NCBI RefSeq assembly: GCF_025996515.1
Contig: NZ_BLRH01000035.1
Span: 868,001-932,000 of the forward strand
From: Rhizohabitans arisaemae
Lineage (GTDB): Bacteria > Actinomycetota > Actinomycetes > Streptosporangiales > Streptosporangiaceae
Reading direction: 5' to 3'
DNA: 64,000 nt
Positions 7,848 through 16,657 of the stretch are shown here, in pieces. Numbering within the stretch: position 1 is the stretch's first letter; each line of letters starts with the position of its first letter. The translations under genes and the position numbers were made by a program. Under the pieces are notes generated by a model. It worked only from the letters and a program-made list of their open reading frames with translations. It was not told the origin of the DNA and made no database searches.

Positions 7848-8867
7848 CTAGCCGATCAGCCCAAGCGCACGGCGGATGCCGGACTGGTCTATGTGGGGGA
7901 GTGCTCCGAACCTACCGCGCAGATAGGCGTCTTCGAGATTCCGGGAATTCCGTACACGTTCACCCGCGAATTCAGCGAGTGCCCCCAGGTGGGTGGAACC
8001 GTCGTCACGCTTCTCGGTGAGCCAAATTTCGTCCCGGTTGAGATGGTTGAGCAGGCTTGTAGCATGTGAGGTGAAGATAAGCTGTGCATCTCGCGGGTTG
8101 GTCGCCGGGCTGTGAAAGATTGTCAGTAGCTCTGCGGACAGGATTGGATGCAGGTTTGCATCCAACTCATCGAGAATTATAACGGACCCTCTTCTTGGGG
8201 CTGTCAAGACAGGCCCGATCAGGTGGAACGAGGTCTTGGTTCCCTCAGATTCGGAACTGAAATTTAGAGGTATATCTCCTTCGGAGAATCTCAGGCCTCG
8301 GTGCGTCTGAATTTCCTGGATCTTGCGGGCGAAATCCGAGACAAGTGGCTCGTCGAATCGGCGTGCGATTGAGAGGGCCAGGGCGCTGTGGGTCAGCAAC
8401 TTACGGGTTCCGGAAATGCCACCAAGGCCTCGCTGTAGCTTAAGCTCCAGGCCGTCCCGCTCAAAGATTCGCCTGCGATTCTTCTCCGGATAGTGGAACA
8501 GACCTTCGTAGAGAATCCTCGCCTGGGTGAGTGCGAGAACATACTCGAATCTCACTCCTTTTATGGTCATCTCGACGGAGAACTCGCTAGGCATGGTCGG
8601 GCCTGTACCGAACGCGAATGGGTCGATGGGGATTTCGTCTTCCCAGAAACGCAGGGAGTGCTGAACGGCGTCGCGGACCCAGGAAAGCGCCGCCACGACA
8701 TTCGACTTTCCCGAGGCGTTGGGGCCGAACACTGCGGCGACGGGCAGGAGGCTCGCGCCGAGTTGTGGAGCCGGACGGGCCTCTTCCCGATCATCGATCG
8801 CCACCATCGAAAGCTCGACCCGCTCTCTGATGGAGCGGTAGTTCTTTGCATCGAATCTTATCAACAC
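7848..8867 (-). CDS. AAA15-type (OLD/SMC-like) ATPase, possible defence protein
   Basis: A 339-residue ATPase of the COG1106/AAA15 group. It begins with the characteristic MLIRFDAKNYRSIRE and has Walker A GPNASGKS at residues 48-55. The C-terminal half has a signature-like SESEGTKTSF, Walker B VIILDELDANLHP and the H-loop LIFTSHATSLLN. Members are often paired with RloB-type proteins or nucleases in phage-defence or restriction loci; no partner is adjacent here, so the role is open. Base composition is visibly lower in GC than the flanking cob genes, and the 203 bases upstream are AT-rich, which suggests horizontal acquisition. It converges with cobD, and I see no terminator between them. Confidence 0.85.
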   Translation of the reverse strand: MLIRFDAKNYRSIRERVELSMVAIDDREEARPAPQLGASLLPVAAVFGPNASGKSNVVAALSWVRDAVQHSLRFWEDEIPIDPFAFGTGPTMPSEFSVEMTIKGVRFEYVLALTQARILYEGLFHYPEKNRRRIFERDGLELKLQRGLGGISGTRKLLTHSALALSIARRFDEPLVSDFARKIQEIQTHRGLRFSEGDIPLNFSSESEGTKTSFHLIGPVLTAPRRGSVIILDELDANLHPILSAELLTIFHSPATNPRDAQLIFTSHATSLLNHLNRDEIWLTEKRDDGSTHLGALAEFAGERVRNSRNLEDAYLRGRFGALPHIDQSGIRRALGLIG

Positions 8868-9070
8868 TATGCCACAATATTCGCTGTTAGTCGTCGATGC
8901 AGATGAAATCTGTAACCATGGGACGGAGACTGGGCTTGAAACCAGTTAAAGTGTGAGTGTGCTGGTTGCCCAAATCCGACTAAATCCTGAATTTGAAATT
9001 TGGGGCGTTCTGTGACTCCATTAACAGATGGACAGTACGACCTGACCCCGGTTGGTGGGGAGCTCGCCAA

Positions 9071-9799
9071 TCAGGGTGTGCGGGCGCGTATGCGGTCGTC
9101 GAGGAGGAGTAGGTCGGCCACGAGGCGTTCGGGGGTGTGGGCCGCAAGTTCCAGGTCGGCCACCACCACGTGACCTCCTGCCGGAGCGGTGCACGGGTAG
9201 ACGGTGAGCGTTTCCGGCAGCCCGGTGGCATCGACGTTCCGGGGCAGGTAGGTGACCGTCCACGCCTCGACCGCGTCTCGGACGTCCATCAGTTCGTCGC
9301 GAAGCAGGTTGTTGCCGATGCGAACCGTGGGTGCGTCGATAGCCTGCACTACATCTGAGACCAATGACACCAGCCAGACAGGCGGATGTTCCTCCAAAGG
9401 TCTAGCCCCGCCCTGCGCGACCGGATAGCGCGTATAGAAGCCGAACGATGCGGTGAACGACCACCTGTGCAACACCCCGGCGGTCCATCGCGAGTGGATG
9501 ATGTTCTTGGGCATATCGTTGAGGCGGCCCTGGGCGATACCACTCGTCCCAGCCGCCTCGAACAGCTTGCCAAAGGCATCAACCCTGCGGTTGCCCACCA
9601 TCTCGGCTTCGATGGCATCCGGATCCGCCCACTGTTCGGCCGTCATGCCCTCCGAGTGCCAGGAGACTGGGGCCTCATAGGCTTCGGTTACGTGGGCGTC
9701 GATCACGTCCATGAGGTTGCGTAGCCGTCGCGCTTCCCCGTGCCAGCGCTCAGCGGGTACCTGCGAACCCGTTGAGAGCGTCCATTCATCGAGCGCCAT
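9071..9799 (-). CDS. Imm52-like immunity protein
   Basis: A 242-residue soluble protein downstream of a Tox-REase-5 toxin gene. It has no signal peptide and is rich in Trp and acidic residues. Its segments HRWSFTASFGFYTRYP and the C-terminal VVVADLELAAHTPERLVADLLLLDDR look like Imm52, an immunity family known mainly as the neighbour of Tox-REase-5 toxins. The pairing with that exact toxin family supports the call more than residue-level recognition does. It starts 14 bases after the toxin stop, with AAAGGAT before the ATG, so the two form one transcript. It would bind and block the nuclease in the producing cell. Confidence 0.65.
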   Translation of the reverse strand: MALDEWTLSTGSQVPAERWHGEARRLRNLMDVIDAHVTEAYEAPVSWHSEGMTAEQWADPDAIEAEMVGNRRVDAFGKLFEAAGTSGIAQGRLNDMPKNIIHSRWTAGVLHRWSFTASFGFYTRYPVAQGGARPLEEHPPVWLVSLVSDVVQAIDAPTVRIGNNLLRDELMDVRDAVEAWTVTYLPRNVDATGLPETLTVYPCTAPAGGHVVVADLELAAHTPERLVADLLLLDDRIRARTP

Positions 9800-9813
9800 G
9801 GGGCCATCCTTTC

Positions 9814-10518
9814 TTATTCCGGTGGCTTGGGCCGGTACACGGCACGGATTTGCCCTTCAAGTCGAGGGTCGTTGTTGAAGGCTCGGTTGAGCAGGCGGGC
9901 GAAGGCCCGTTCGGCGCACCACCACTCAACCGGTCTTCCGGCACCCGCCACCACTTGATCAAGCGCTCGATCCAGTAGTTTCGGAAGGCCGCTGCGCGAT
10001 GAATGCGCCCACCGTGAATAAAAGTCGCCGGTGCCTTTGTCGATGAACTGGTCGTACCGCCCTTTGGCGTCAACCAGCACCTCAACCGAAACGCCATCGC
10101 GCTGTTCAACCCGGGCTGCGTCGAACATCACCGACTTGCCACCGTGCACTACCAGGTATTCGCGGTCCGCGGGGCCGCCGCACTCGCGCCGGACCCAGCC
10201 CTCATAGTCGGCGTTGAACGGGGCGCCGTGGTGGCGGGGCGGGGCCACGATCCAGCCCGAGCCGAGCAGCGTCGCCGCGTACAGCAGGACCAGGTTGTGG
10301 CCTTTCCGCATTTGGACGTACGCGTCCTCCAGCCGGGCCAGGGCCTCTGCCAGATGCGCCAGTCCTTCCTGGGGTAGCGGGGAGAGAGCACCGTCCGCGA
10401 TCGGAGCCAAGATGCTCGCCGCCGTCTCCACTCTTTCCCTGGCGGACTCCAGCGGCTCGACCGGGAGCCCCTCGGCGATGGCGCGTAGACGCGCGGCGAG
10501 ATCAGTGATCAAAGACAT
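9814..10518 (-). CDS. Polymorphic toxin with Tox-REase-5 nuclease domain
   Basis: A 234-residue protein. Residues 1-86 form a helical module ending in LLYAATLLG. Residues about 115-234 match Tox-REase-5, a restriction-endonuclease-fold toxin: the likely active-site series is D133 in VMFDAA and D150-A-K152 in VEVLVDAKGRYDQF, followed by the family stretches FIDKGTGDFY and RPVEWWCAERAFA. It would cleave DNA or RNA in a target cell. There is no signal peptide, transmembrane segment or long delivery stalk, so export must depend on the N-terminal module or on another protein. The same layout, with a different C-terminal domain, recurs in the protein encoded at 18211-18927. The immunity gene follows directly. 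Confidence 0.78.
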   Translation of the reverse strand: MSLITDLAARLRAIAEGLPVEPLESARERVETAASILAPIADGALSPLPQEGLAHLAEALARLEDAYVQMRKGHNLVLLYAATLLGSGWIVAPPRHHGAPFNADYEGWVRRECGGPADREYLVVHGGKSVMFDAARVEQRDGVSVEVLVDAKGRYDQFIDKGTGDFYSRWAHSSRSGLPKLLDRALDQVVAGAGRPVEWWCAERAFARLLNRAFNNDPRLEGQIRAVYRPKPPE

Positions 10519-10843
10519 CCGGACCGCCGTTCGTCTCCGGAGGGGGAAGCGACGTCGACGCCTCGCGAATCACCCGAATTCAGCACCCAACGGTCGGCGG
10601 CAGAGAGAACGGCCTTACCCCGGTGACACTTCGGAAGTGCGTCCCGCCGGGAACGTACGGTCGGTATCGTCATGTATGCAAGGAGTTATTCCGGAATGGC
10701 ATGCCGCAACGGCCGCCGGTGGGATTCGCCCTTGTGCCTAGCGACACCGGGTTGCTCAGCTGTTCAAGCTGGGGCGTCGAATCGCCGGGATAAACCTGAT
10801 ACCTATGTGCGTGGGTGTTTTGCGCAAAGAGTGAGGGGACTCG
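10519..10843 (+). other. Divergent intergenic region, toxin to cobQ
   Basis: This 325-base stretch separates the toxin gene (leftward) from cobQ (rightward) and must hold both promoters. I see no recognisable cobalamin riboswitch core and no convincing gene. The part from 10660 to 10840 is less GC-rich than its surroundings. Confidence 0.5.
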
Positions 10844-12355
10844 GTGGCGAGGAACGGGGCGTTGCTGGTGGCGGGGACGGCCAGTGATGCGGGGAAGAGT
10901 GTGCTGACCGCGGGGATCTGCCGGTGGCTGGCACGGCAGGGGGTGAAGGTGGCCCCGTTCAAGGCGCAGAACATGTCGCTCAACTCCTTCGTCACCGCCG
11001 ACGGGGCCGAGATCGGGCGGGCGCAGGCGATGCAGGCGGCGGCGTGCGGGATCGAGCCCACCGCGGACATGAACCCGGTGCTGCTTAAGCCGGGGAGCGA
11101 CCGGCACAGCCAGGTGGTGGTGCTCGGCCGGCCGGTCGCCGAGGTGGACGCGCTCGGGTACCGGGAGCATCGGGACCGGCTCCGCGAGGTGGTGCTCGCC
11201 TCCCTGGAGCGGCTCCGCGAGGCGTACGACGTGGTCATCTGCGAGGGCGCGGGCAGCCCGGCCGAGATCAACCTGCGGGCGGGGGACATCGCGAACATGG
11301 GGCTGGCCCGGCCCGCGCGGCTCCCGGTGCTGGTGGTGGGGGACATCGACCGGGGCGGGGTCTTCGCTGCGCTCTACGGGACCCTGGCGCTGCTGGATCG
11401 GGAGGATCAGGCCTTGATCGCCGGATGGGTGATCAACAAGTTCCGGGGGGCGCCCGAGCTGCTCGCGCCGGGACTGGACATGCTGCGGGAGCTCACCTCG
11501 CGGCCGGTGCTCGGCGTGCTGCCGTGGCTCGCCGGACCGGAGATCGACGTGGAGGACTCCCTGGCGCTGGAGCGTCCGGCGGCGACCCCGCTGCCGCCGT
11601 ACGGAGCGCAGACCCTGCGGGTCGCGGTGGTGCGGTATCCGCGGATCTCCAACTTCACCGACCTGGACGCCCTCGCCGCCGAACCCGGGGTCGTGGTCCG
11701 GTTCACCGCGGATCCGGCCGAGGTGGCGGCGGCGGATCTCGCCGTGCTGCCGGGTTCCCGGGCCACCGTCGCCGATCTGGAGTGGCTGACCGAGCGGGGG
11801 CTCGCGGCGGCCCTGACGCGGCGGGCCGCGGCGGGTCGGCCGATCCTCGGGGTGTGCGGCGGATATCAGATGCTGGCCGGGACGATCCACGACGAGGTCG
11901 AGTCGGGGCGGGGTCTGGTGCCGGGGCTGGGGCTGCTGCCGACCCGGGTGGAGTTCGCCAAGGCCAAGACGCTGGGGCGGCCAGCGGGGGAGGGGTACGG
12001 CCATCCGGTGGCCGCCTACGAGATCCATCACGGGCTGACCACGGTGGAGGGTGACGCGGACCGCTTCCTCGACGGCTGCCGGGTGGGGGGCGTCTACGGG
12101 ACGACCTGGCACGGGGCGATGGAGAACGACGACTTCCGCCGGGCGTTCCTGGCCGATGTCGCGCGGCGGGCGGGCCGCTCCTTCGTCCCCGCGCCGGACG
12201 TGTCGTTCGCCGCGATCCGGGAGGCGCGGCTGGACGCGCTCGGCGATCTGGTGGAACGGCATTTGGACACGGCCGCGATCTGGCGCATCCTTGAGCATGG
12301 AGTGCCGACCGGCCTGCCGGTCATTCCACCCGCCGGCCTGGGAGGCGCGTCGTGA
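10844..12355 (+). CDS. cobQ: Cobyric acid synthase CobQ/CbiP
   Basis: A 503-residue glutamine-dependent amidotransferase that amidates four side chains of adenosylcobyrinic acid a,c-diamide to give adenosylcobyric acid. The N-terminal ATP-binding (dethiobiotin synthetase-like) domain begins [20 protein letters not shown] and contains [12 protein letters not shown]. The C-terminal class I glutaminase domain has the nucleophile in GVCGGYQML (about residue 345) and the histidine region YEIHHG. Length is normal. The GTG start follows GTGAGGGGACTCG. It overlaps the next small gene by four bases. CobD acts immediately after it in the pathway. Confidence 0.95.
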   Translation: MARNGALLVAGTASDAGKSVLTAGICRWLARQGVKVAPFKAQNMSLNSFVTADGAEIGRAQAMQAAACGIEPTADMNPVLLKPGSDRHSQVVVLGRPVAEVDALGYREHRDRLREVVLASLERLREAYDVVICEGAGSPAEINLRAGDIANMGLARPARLPVLVVGDIDRGGVFAALYGTLALLDREDQALIAGWVINKFRGAPELLAPGLDMLRELTSRPVLGVLPWLAGPEIDVEDSLALERPAATPLPPYGAQTLRVAVVRYPRISNFTDLDALAAEPGVVVRFTADPAEVAAADLAVLPGSRATVADLEWLTERGLAAALTRRAAAGRPILGVCGGYQMLAGTIHDEVESGRGLVPGLGLLPTRVEFAKAKTLGRPAGEGYGHPVAAYEIHHGLTTVEGDADRFLDGCRVGGVYGTTWHGAMENDDFRRAFLADVARRAGRSFVPAPDVSFAAIREARLDALGDLVERHLDTAAIWRILEHGVPTGLPVIPPAGLGGAS

Positions 12356-12558
12356 ACTTTCTGCTCTTCGTGGTGACGGTCATGGTCGTCGTGATCGGTG
12401 TGTCGATCCTGCTCCGCGATTCCCGGGCACGCCGGGCGCTGGCCGGCAGGCCGAAGCAGGAGAGCCCGCGCGAGATCCTCATGCGCCGGTATGCGGCCGG
12501 GGAGATCGACGAGGACGAGTACCTGCGCCGAATGTCCGGGCTGTCGCAGAGCTGGTGA
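12352..12558 (+). CDS. Small membrane protein with SHOCT domain
   Basis: A 68-residue protein with one N-terminal transmembrane helix (about residues 3-22, [19 protein letters not shown]) and a C-terminal SHOCT motif ([20 protein letters not shown]). SHOCT is a short helical hairpin found at the ends of many bacterial membrane proteins and is thought to mediate oligomerisation. It is coupled to cobQ by a GTGA overlap, but a role in corrinoid synthesis is not known for this family; cotranscription may be incidental. Confidence 0.85.
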   Translation: MNFLLFVVTVMVVVIGVSILLRDSRARRALAGRPKQESPREILMRRYAAGEIDEDEYLRRMSGLSQSW

Positions 12559-12582
12559 TCACGCGCGGGTCCCGGCACCGGG

Positions 12583-13146
12583 TCAGGAGGGCTGGAAGCT
12601 CCCGGTGAGCTCGCCCTTGGCGATCGCGTTCTGATCCAGGCTCTTGCCGATCTCGACCGGGCTTTGGGTCTCGGCGTTCTGCAGCGGCTCCTTCAAGGCG
12701 TAGACCTTGAACACGTAGCGGTGCCGCTGTCCGGGCGGGCACATGCCGGCGTAGGCGGCCTGCCCGTTCGATCCCTTGAGCTGCGTCCCCTTGGCGGGCA
12801 CGGCCCCTTCGGCCACCTCGGTCGCGGCCGGGTCGATGTTCAGGACGACCCAGTGGACGTACGGGGGATTCGGCGCGTCCGGGTCGTCCACCACGAGGGC
12901 GAGTGAGGTCGCCTCCTTGGGCACCCCGCTCCACTGCAGCGGCGGCGAGATGTTCTCTCCCTTACAGGAGTACTTCACCGGGATGTCCGCACCGGCGGCG
13001 AACGCCGAGCTGGTGACGGTGATCGACGCGGTGGCGGGGGCGGAGGAAGCCGGGGGTTTCGTGCCGTCCTGGCTGCTTTCGCCGGTACCTGACGAGCATC
13101 CGGCGAGGGCGAGGATGGTCACGCTGATACAGATAAGCCGCTTCAT
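12583..13146 (-). CDS. YbhB/YbcL (Raf kinase inhibitor-like) lipoprotein
   Basis: A 187-residue secreted lipoprotein. The signal peptide MKRLICISVTILALAGC ends in a clear lipobox (LAGC) at residues 14-17, which decides the start at 13146; the open frame extends 13 codons upstream without good reason. The mature part is a phosphatidylethanolamine-binding-protein-like domain: KYSCKGENISPPLQWSGVP, LVVDDPDAP, VHWVVLNI and the C-terminal GHRYVF-type segment (RHRYVFKVYAL). Bacterial members are of unclear function. It converges with the SHOCT gene. Confidence 0.9.
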   Translation of the reverse strand: MKRLICISVTILALAGCSSGTGESSQDGTKPPASSAPATASITVTSSAFAAGADIPVKYSCKGENISPPLQWSGVPKEATSLALVVDDPDAPNPPYVHWVVLNIDPAATEVAEGAVPAKGTQLKGSNGQAAYAGMCPPGQRHRYVFKVYALKEPLQNAETQSPVEIGKSLDQNAIAKGELTGSFQPS

Positions 13147-13769
13147 ACCCGGGATTGTTGCTGGAGTCGCCGTTGTTTTCAGCATTTTTCGCTTATCAAG
13201 ATTTACGAGTGTTCGGCACTGTTATGTCGGTGCAGGTGGGCATGGGTTTTTGTGGTGTTATGTCGAGATTCTGAGGTGAAGCCGCCTCGTCTATAAAGTG
13301 ATAAACGGTGAAATAATGTAATAAGAGATCATGGAGGCGTCGAGTAACGCTCGGGCTCGATCGGTTAACGGGATAAAGACACATAATCGAGCTGGGTACG
13401 GCCTGCGGGTGCCCAGACGCCGGACTCCGGCGGAGCAAGCGTCCGCGCAGCCCGTACACCGTCTGACTCGGGCATTGACCGGCCCGGCACCTGAGGGCGG
13501 GCCTTGGCGTGGCCTTGTTCCGCCGGGCGCGTGCACCGCGTCGGCCCCGCGGTGCACGCGTAGCCCGTACATGATCGGAAGGGTCCACGGAGCCGGTACC
13601 CGACCGGGTTCCGGCGGCCCGGCGCCCGCCGCACCGGGGCGAACCACCCGTCGGGCACGCCGGGGAGAAGCGCCGGCGGACATGTTGCCGGGACCGGGAA
13701 GCGAAGACCAGGATGAACTGTCCGGGTACGGTACTCGTCCGGCGATGGCGGGAACATCAGGATTGCCCC
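13147..13769 (+). other. Long intergenic region with AT-rich patch and hairpin
   Basis: No credible gene lies in these 623 bases. The left half (13187-13390) is unusually AT-rich and contains a 10-base direct repeat TGTTATGTCG at 13220 and 13256; it could hold promoters for the YbhB gene and for the rightward ABC genes. The right half contains a strong imperfect hairpin, listed separately. Confidence 0.5.
13524..13567 (+). repeat. 13-bp perfect inverted repeat, extended to 17 bp
   Basis: CGCGTGCACCGCG (13528-13540) and CGCGGTGCACGCG (13548-13560) are perfect arms around a seven-base loop. Four further pairs (CGGG with CCCG) form outside a three-base TAG bulge. No T-tract follows. It lies about 200 bases before the ABC ATPase start, so it may be a leader-RNA structure, a protein site or a relic terminator. 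Confidence 0.55.
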
Positions 13770-14672
13770 ATGACAGCAGTGATTGAGGCCGAGGGACTGA
13801 GCAAGTTCTACGGCCGGCGACGAGGGCTGGAGAATCTCACCCTGACCGTCGCAGCCGGGGAGGTGTTCGGATACCTCGGGCCGAACGGCGCGGGAAAAAC
13901 CACCACCATCCGGCTCCTCCTGGACGTGATCAGGCCGACCAGAGGCCGGATCAGGATCCTGGGGAAGGACCCCCGGGACCACCGGGTCCGCGCGCGGATC
14001 GGCTACCTCCCCGGTGAGCTCTCCCTGGAGGGCACCGAGCGGGCGAGGGAGTACCTGGAGTTCCTCGCCCAGGTCAGAGGGTCCGGCAGGAGTCAGATCC
14101 CGGTGCTCGCCGAGCGGCTGGAGGCGGATCTGTCCGTCAGCATGGGCAAGCTTTCCAAGGGCAACAAGCAGAAGGTCGGCCTGATCCAGGCGTTCATGCA
14201 CAATCCAGATCTTCTGGTGCTCGACGAGCCGACCAGCGGCCTGGATCCGCTGGTTCAGCAGGAGTTCCTCGCAATGGTCCGCGAGGCCAGGAACGCGGGC
14301 CGTACCGTGCTCATGTCCTCCCACGTGCTCGCCGAGGTCGAGCACGTCTCCGACCGGGTGGGGGTGGTCCGCGGGGGCCGGCTCGTGGCGGTGGAGGGTG
14401 TGGCCGCGCTGCGCGAGAAGGCGATCCGCCGGGTGGAGTTCCACTTCGACGCGCCCGTTCCGCCGGAGGCGTTCGAGGGGCTGCCCGGGGTGCGTGACCT
14501 GAGGGTCGAGGGTACGGCGGTCCGCTGCACGATCGACGGGCGGCCCGACGCGCTGATCAAGGCCGCGGCGCGCTTCACGGTCGTGCACATGGTGAGCGAG
14601 GAACCCGACCTGGAAGAGATCTTCCTGGCGTACTACAGCGAGGAGGAGGACCATGCCTACGCTGGTGCGTAA
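13770..14672 (+). CDS. ABC transporter ATP-binding protein
   Basis: A 300-residue ABC-2 exporter ATPase. Walker A GPNGAGKTTT is at residues 37-46, the signature LSKGNKQKVGL at about 130 (Ser-Lys-Gly in place of the classical SGG), and Walker B LLVLDEPTSGLD at about 149, followed by MSSHVLAEVEHVSDR. The ATG at 13770 gives the family N-terminus MTAVIEAEGLSKFYG; the open frame runs 19 codons further upstream without a matching sequence. Its 3' end overlaps the permease gene by 20 bases. The pair probably exports an unknown compound and may confer resistance to it. Confidence 0.92.
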   Translation: MTAVIEAEGLSKFYGRRRGLENLTLTVAAGEVFGYLGPNGAGKTTTIRLLLDVIRPTRGRIRILGKDPRDHRVRARIGYLPGELSLEGTERAREYLEFLAQVRGSGRSQIPVLAERLEADLSVSMGKLSKGNKQKVGLIQAFMHNPDLLVLDEPTSGLDPLVQQEFLAMVREARNAGRTVLMSSHVLAEVEHVSDRVGVVRGGRLVAVEGVAALREKAIRRVEFHFDAPVPPEAFEGLPGVRDLRVEGTAVRCTIDGRPDALIKAAARFTVVHMVSEEPDLEEIFLAYYSEEEDHAYAGA

Positions 14673-15453
14673 GACCCTGCGGGACTACCGGCGCTCGCTG
14701 ATCGGCTGGACTGTGGGCATATGCGCGTTCCTCACACTTTATCTGTCGATATATCCGAGCATTGCCGCCAACCCCGACGTGTACGGCGATGCCGCGCTCG
14801 CCAAGTACCCCGGCGCGCTCCGCGACCTCATGGGAGGTCTCGACGACATCGCCAGCGGTGCGGGCTACCTGCAGACCCTGGTCTACCAGCTCTTCGGGCC
14901 GCTGCTGTTCATCGTCTGCGCCGTTCTGCTCGCCAACCGGGCCATCGCCGTCCCCGAGGGGAAAGGCACCCTGGAACTCACCCTCGCCCTCCCGCTCTCC
15001 CGGAGCCGGATCGTCCTGGAGCGGTGGGCCGCCGTCGCGGTCGGGCTCCTCATCGTGACCGTCGTCAGCTTCGCGCTGGTCACGACCATGGTTGCGCTTG
15101 TCGACATGAACGTCGAGGTGGACCGGGTTCTCGCCGCGCACACCGGGCTCTACCTGCTCGCCCTGCTGGTCGGCACCCTCGCCCTCGCCATCGGGGCGAT
15201 CACCGGCCGTAAGGCGGTCGCCTTGGCGGCGTCCGGCGGGGTGGCCGTCGCCTCCTACGCGATCGAGTCGCTTGCCAAGAACGTCGACGCGATCTCCTGG
15301 CTGCGCTGGGTCTCCCCGTTCCGCTACTACGCGGACGGAAACCCACTCCGCCTGGGCTGGCCCGTCGGGGACTACCTGATCCTCGCCGCCGCCATCGCCG
15401 TCCTGCTCTTCACGGCGGTCCGCGCCTTCGACCGCCGTGACGTCGGGGTGTGA
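14653..15453 (+). CDS. ABC-2 type transporter permease
   Basis: A 266-residue membrane protein with about six transmembrane segments, including GWTVGICAFLTLYLSIYPS near the N-terminus and a C-terminal YLILAAAIAVLLFTAV. The stretch PEGKGTLELTLALPLSRSR is typical of the loop that contacts the ATPase. It starts 20 bases before the stop of the ATPase gene, so translation is coupled. It ends before an efficient-looking hairpin. The substrate is unknown. Confidence 0.9.
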   Translation: MPTLVRKTLRDYRRSLIGWTVGICAFLTLYLSIYPSIAANPDVYGDAALAKYPGALRDLMGGLDDIASGAGYLQTLVYQLFGPLLFIVCAVLLANRAIAVPEGKGTLELTLALPLSRSRIVLERWAAVAVGLLIVTVVSFALVTTMVALVDMNVEVDRVLAAHTGLYLLALLVGTLALAIGAITGRKAVALAASGGVAVASYAIESLAKNVDAISWLRWVSPFRYYADGNPLRLGWPVGDYLILAAAIAVLLFTAVRAFDRRDVGV

Positions 15454-15481
15454 GCGTGGCACGTGACCGAATCGGGTAAAA

Positions 15482-15508
15482 CGGAGCCCCGGGACGACCG
15501 GGGCTCCG
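15482..15508 (+). terminator. Intrinsic terminator after the ABC operon
   Basis: A perfect 11-bp stem CGGAGCCCCGG / CCGGGGCTCCG with a five-base loop lies 28 bases after the permease stop. No T-run follows on the plus strand, while TAAAA upstream would give a T-run on the minus strand. It lies just before the PucR gene. Confidence 0.75.
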
Positions 15509-15562
15509 CGGCTGAGAGGGCCGGAGTAGGGTTGCCGTCGGTGCGCACCGCGAGGAGGGGAC

Positions 15563-16657
15563 GTGGCCGGAAACGGTGACCTCTCCACCCGGATCGGCGA
15601 GGCCGTCGGGGTTCCCGCCGACCTGCTCCGTGAACCGGTCTCCGTCGTGGTGGACGCCGTGGACACCGGCCGCCCGCCCGGGCGGGACGCGATCGGCCGC
15701 TGCCGCGAGGCCGCGGCGCTCGCCGCAGAACGGGGCGCCCCGCTGAAGGCGCTGGTCGAGGCCGTACTGCTCGCCGCGGAACACCTGACCGCATCCGGTA
15801 CGGCGTCCGCGCCGATCGCCGCGTTACGCCGTACGATCCTCACACTCATGGACGGCTACGAGGCCGCCCAGCGCGCCGCGATCAGAAAAGAGGTCGAGGC
15901 CCGCAGGGAGTTCATCCACGATCTGCTGCACGGCAGGGCCGAACGGCTCGCCGAACGCGCGGAGCACTTCGGGCTCGCTCTCGCCGAGGCGTACACGGTC
16001 ACCGTGGCCAGGCCCGCCCAGTCCCCGATCGGCGCGGATCCCGTCATCCGGCGGATCGAACACCTGATGATCGCGCGATTCGGGTCGCACAACGTCCTCG
16101 TCACCGGAGAGGACGGCCTGCTCGTCTGTGTCTCCCCGGGCACCCTCCCCGCGGCGGTCGGGGAGTTCACCCACCACGTCAGGGCGGCGCTGGAACCCGG
16201 CTGGCGGATCGGAGTCGGCCGCCCGCACCACGGACCCGGCGGGGTGGTCACCTCCTACCGGGAGGCCTGCGGGGCGGTCGAGCTCGGCGATCGGCTCGGC
16301 CTGCGAGCCCCCGTGCTCAAAGCCGCCGACCTGCTCGTCTTCCCCGTCCTGCTGCGGGACCGGGCGGCCATCGAGGACCTCGTCGGCTCGGTGCTCGCCC
16401 CGCTCCGCCAGGCCAGGGGAGGCCCGGGGCCGCTGCTGGCGACCCTGGAGGCGGTGTTCGCCGCGCAAGGCAACCAGAGCGCCGCCGCCCGCAGACTCGG
16501 CATCAGCTCCCGGGCGGTCACCTACCGGCTGGAACGCATCCGCCGGCTCACCGGTTTCTCCCCCGACGACCCGACCCAGCGGTTCACCCTGGAGGCCGCG
16601 GTCCTCGGCGCCCGGCTGCTCGACTGGCCCGAGCACCCGTTCCCGCACGATCGGTGA
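15563..16657 (+). CDS. PucR/CdaR-type transcriptional regulator
   Basis: A 364-residue regulator. The N-terminal two thirds resemble the sensory and GGDEF-like region of the PucR family (central LLVCVSPGTLPAAVG, WRIGVGRPHHG). Residues about 295-350 form the HTH_30 DNA-binding domain: LLATLEAVFAAQGNQSAAAR then RLGISSRAVTYRLERIRRLTG. Family members typically control purine, sugar-acid or amino-acid catabolism or nearby transporters. The GTG start has GAGGAGGGG upstream. It stands alone between a terminator and an MFS gene; the MFS exporter is a plausible target but this is only positional. Confidence 0.88.
   Translation: MAGNGDLSTRIGEAVGVPADLLREPVSVVVDAVDTGRPPGRDAIGRCREAAALAAERGAPLKALVEAVLLAAEHLTASGTASAPIAALRRTILTLMDGYEAAQRAAIRKEVEARREFIHDLLHGRAERLAERAEHFGLALAEAYTVTVARPAQSPIGADPVIRRIEHLMIARFGSHNVLVTGEDGLLVCVSPGTLPAAVGEFTHHVRAALEPGWRIGVGRPHHGPGGVVTSYREACGAVELGDRLGLRAPVLKAADLLVFPVLLRDRAAIEDLVGSVLAPLRQARGGPGPLLATLEAVFAAQGNQSAAARRLGISSRAVTYRLERIRRLTGFSPDDPTQRFTLEAAVLGARLLDWPEHPFPHDR

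Noticed and set aside
8868-9070. AT-rich gap examined as a possible phage attachment site or tRNA remnant
   Set aside because: No tRNA fold and no direct repeat flanking the islet could be found by eye; a computed repeat search would be needed.
10600-10843. Possible cobalamin riboswitch upstream of cobQ
   Set aside because: The conserved B12-box core was not seen on either strand; the same search before cobA/cysG (40300-40413) also failed.
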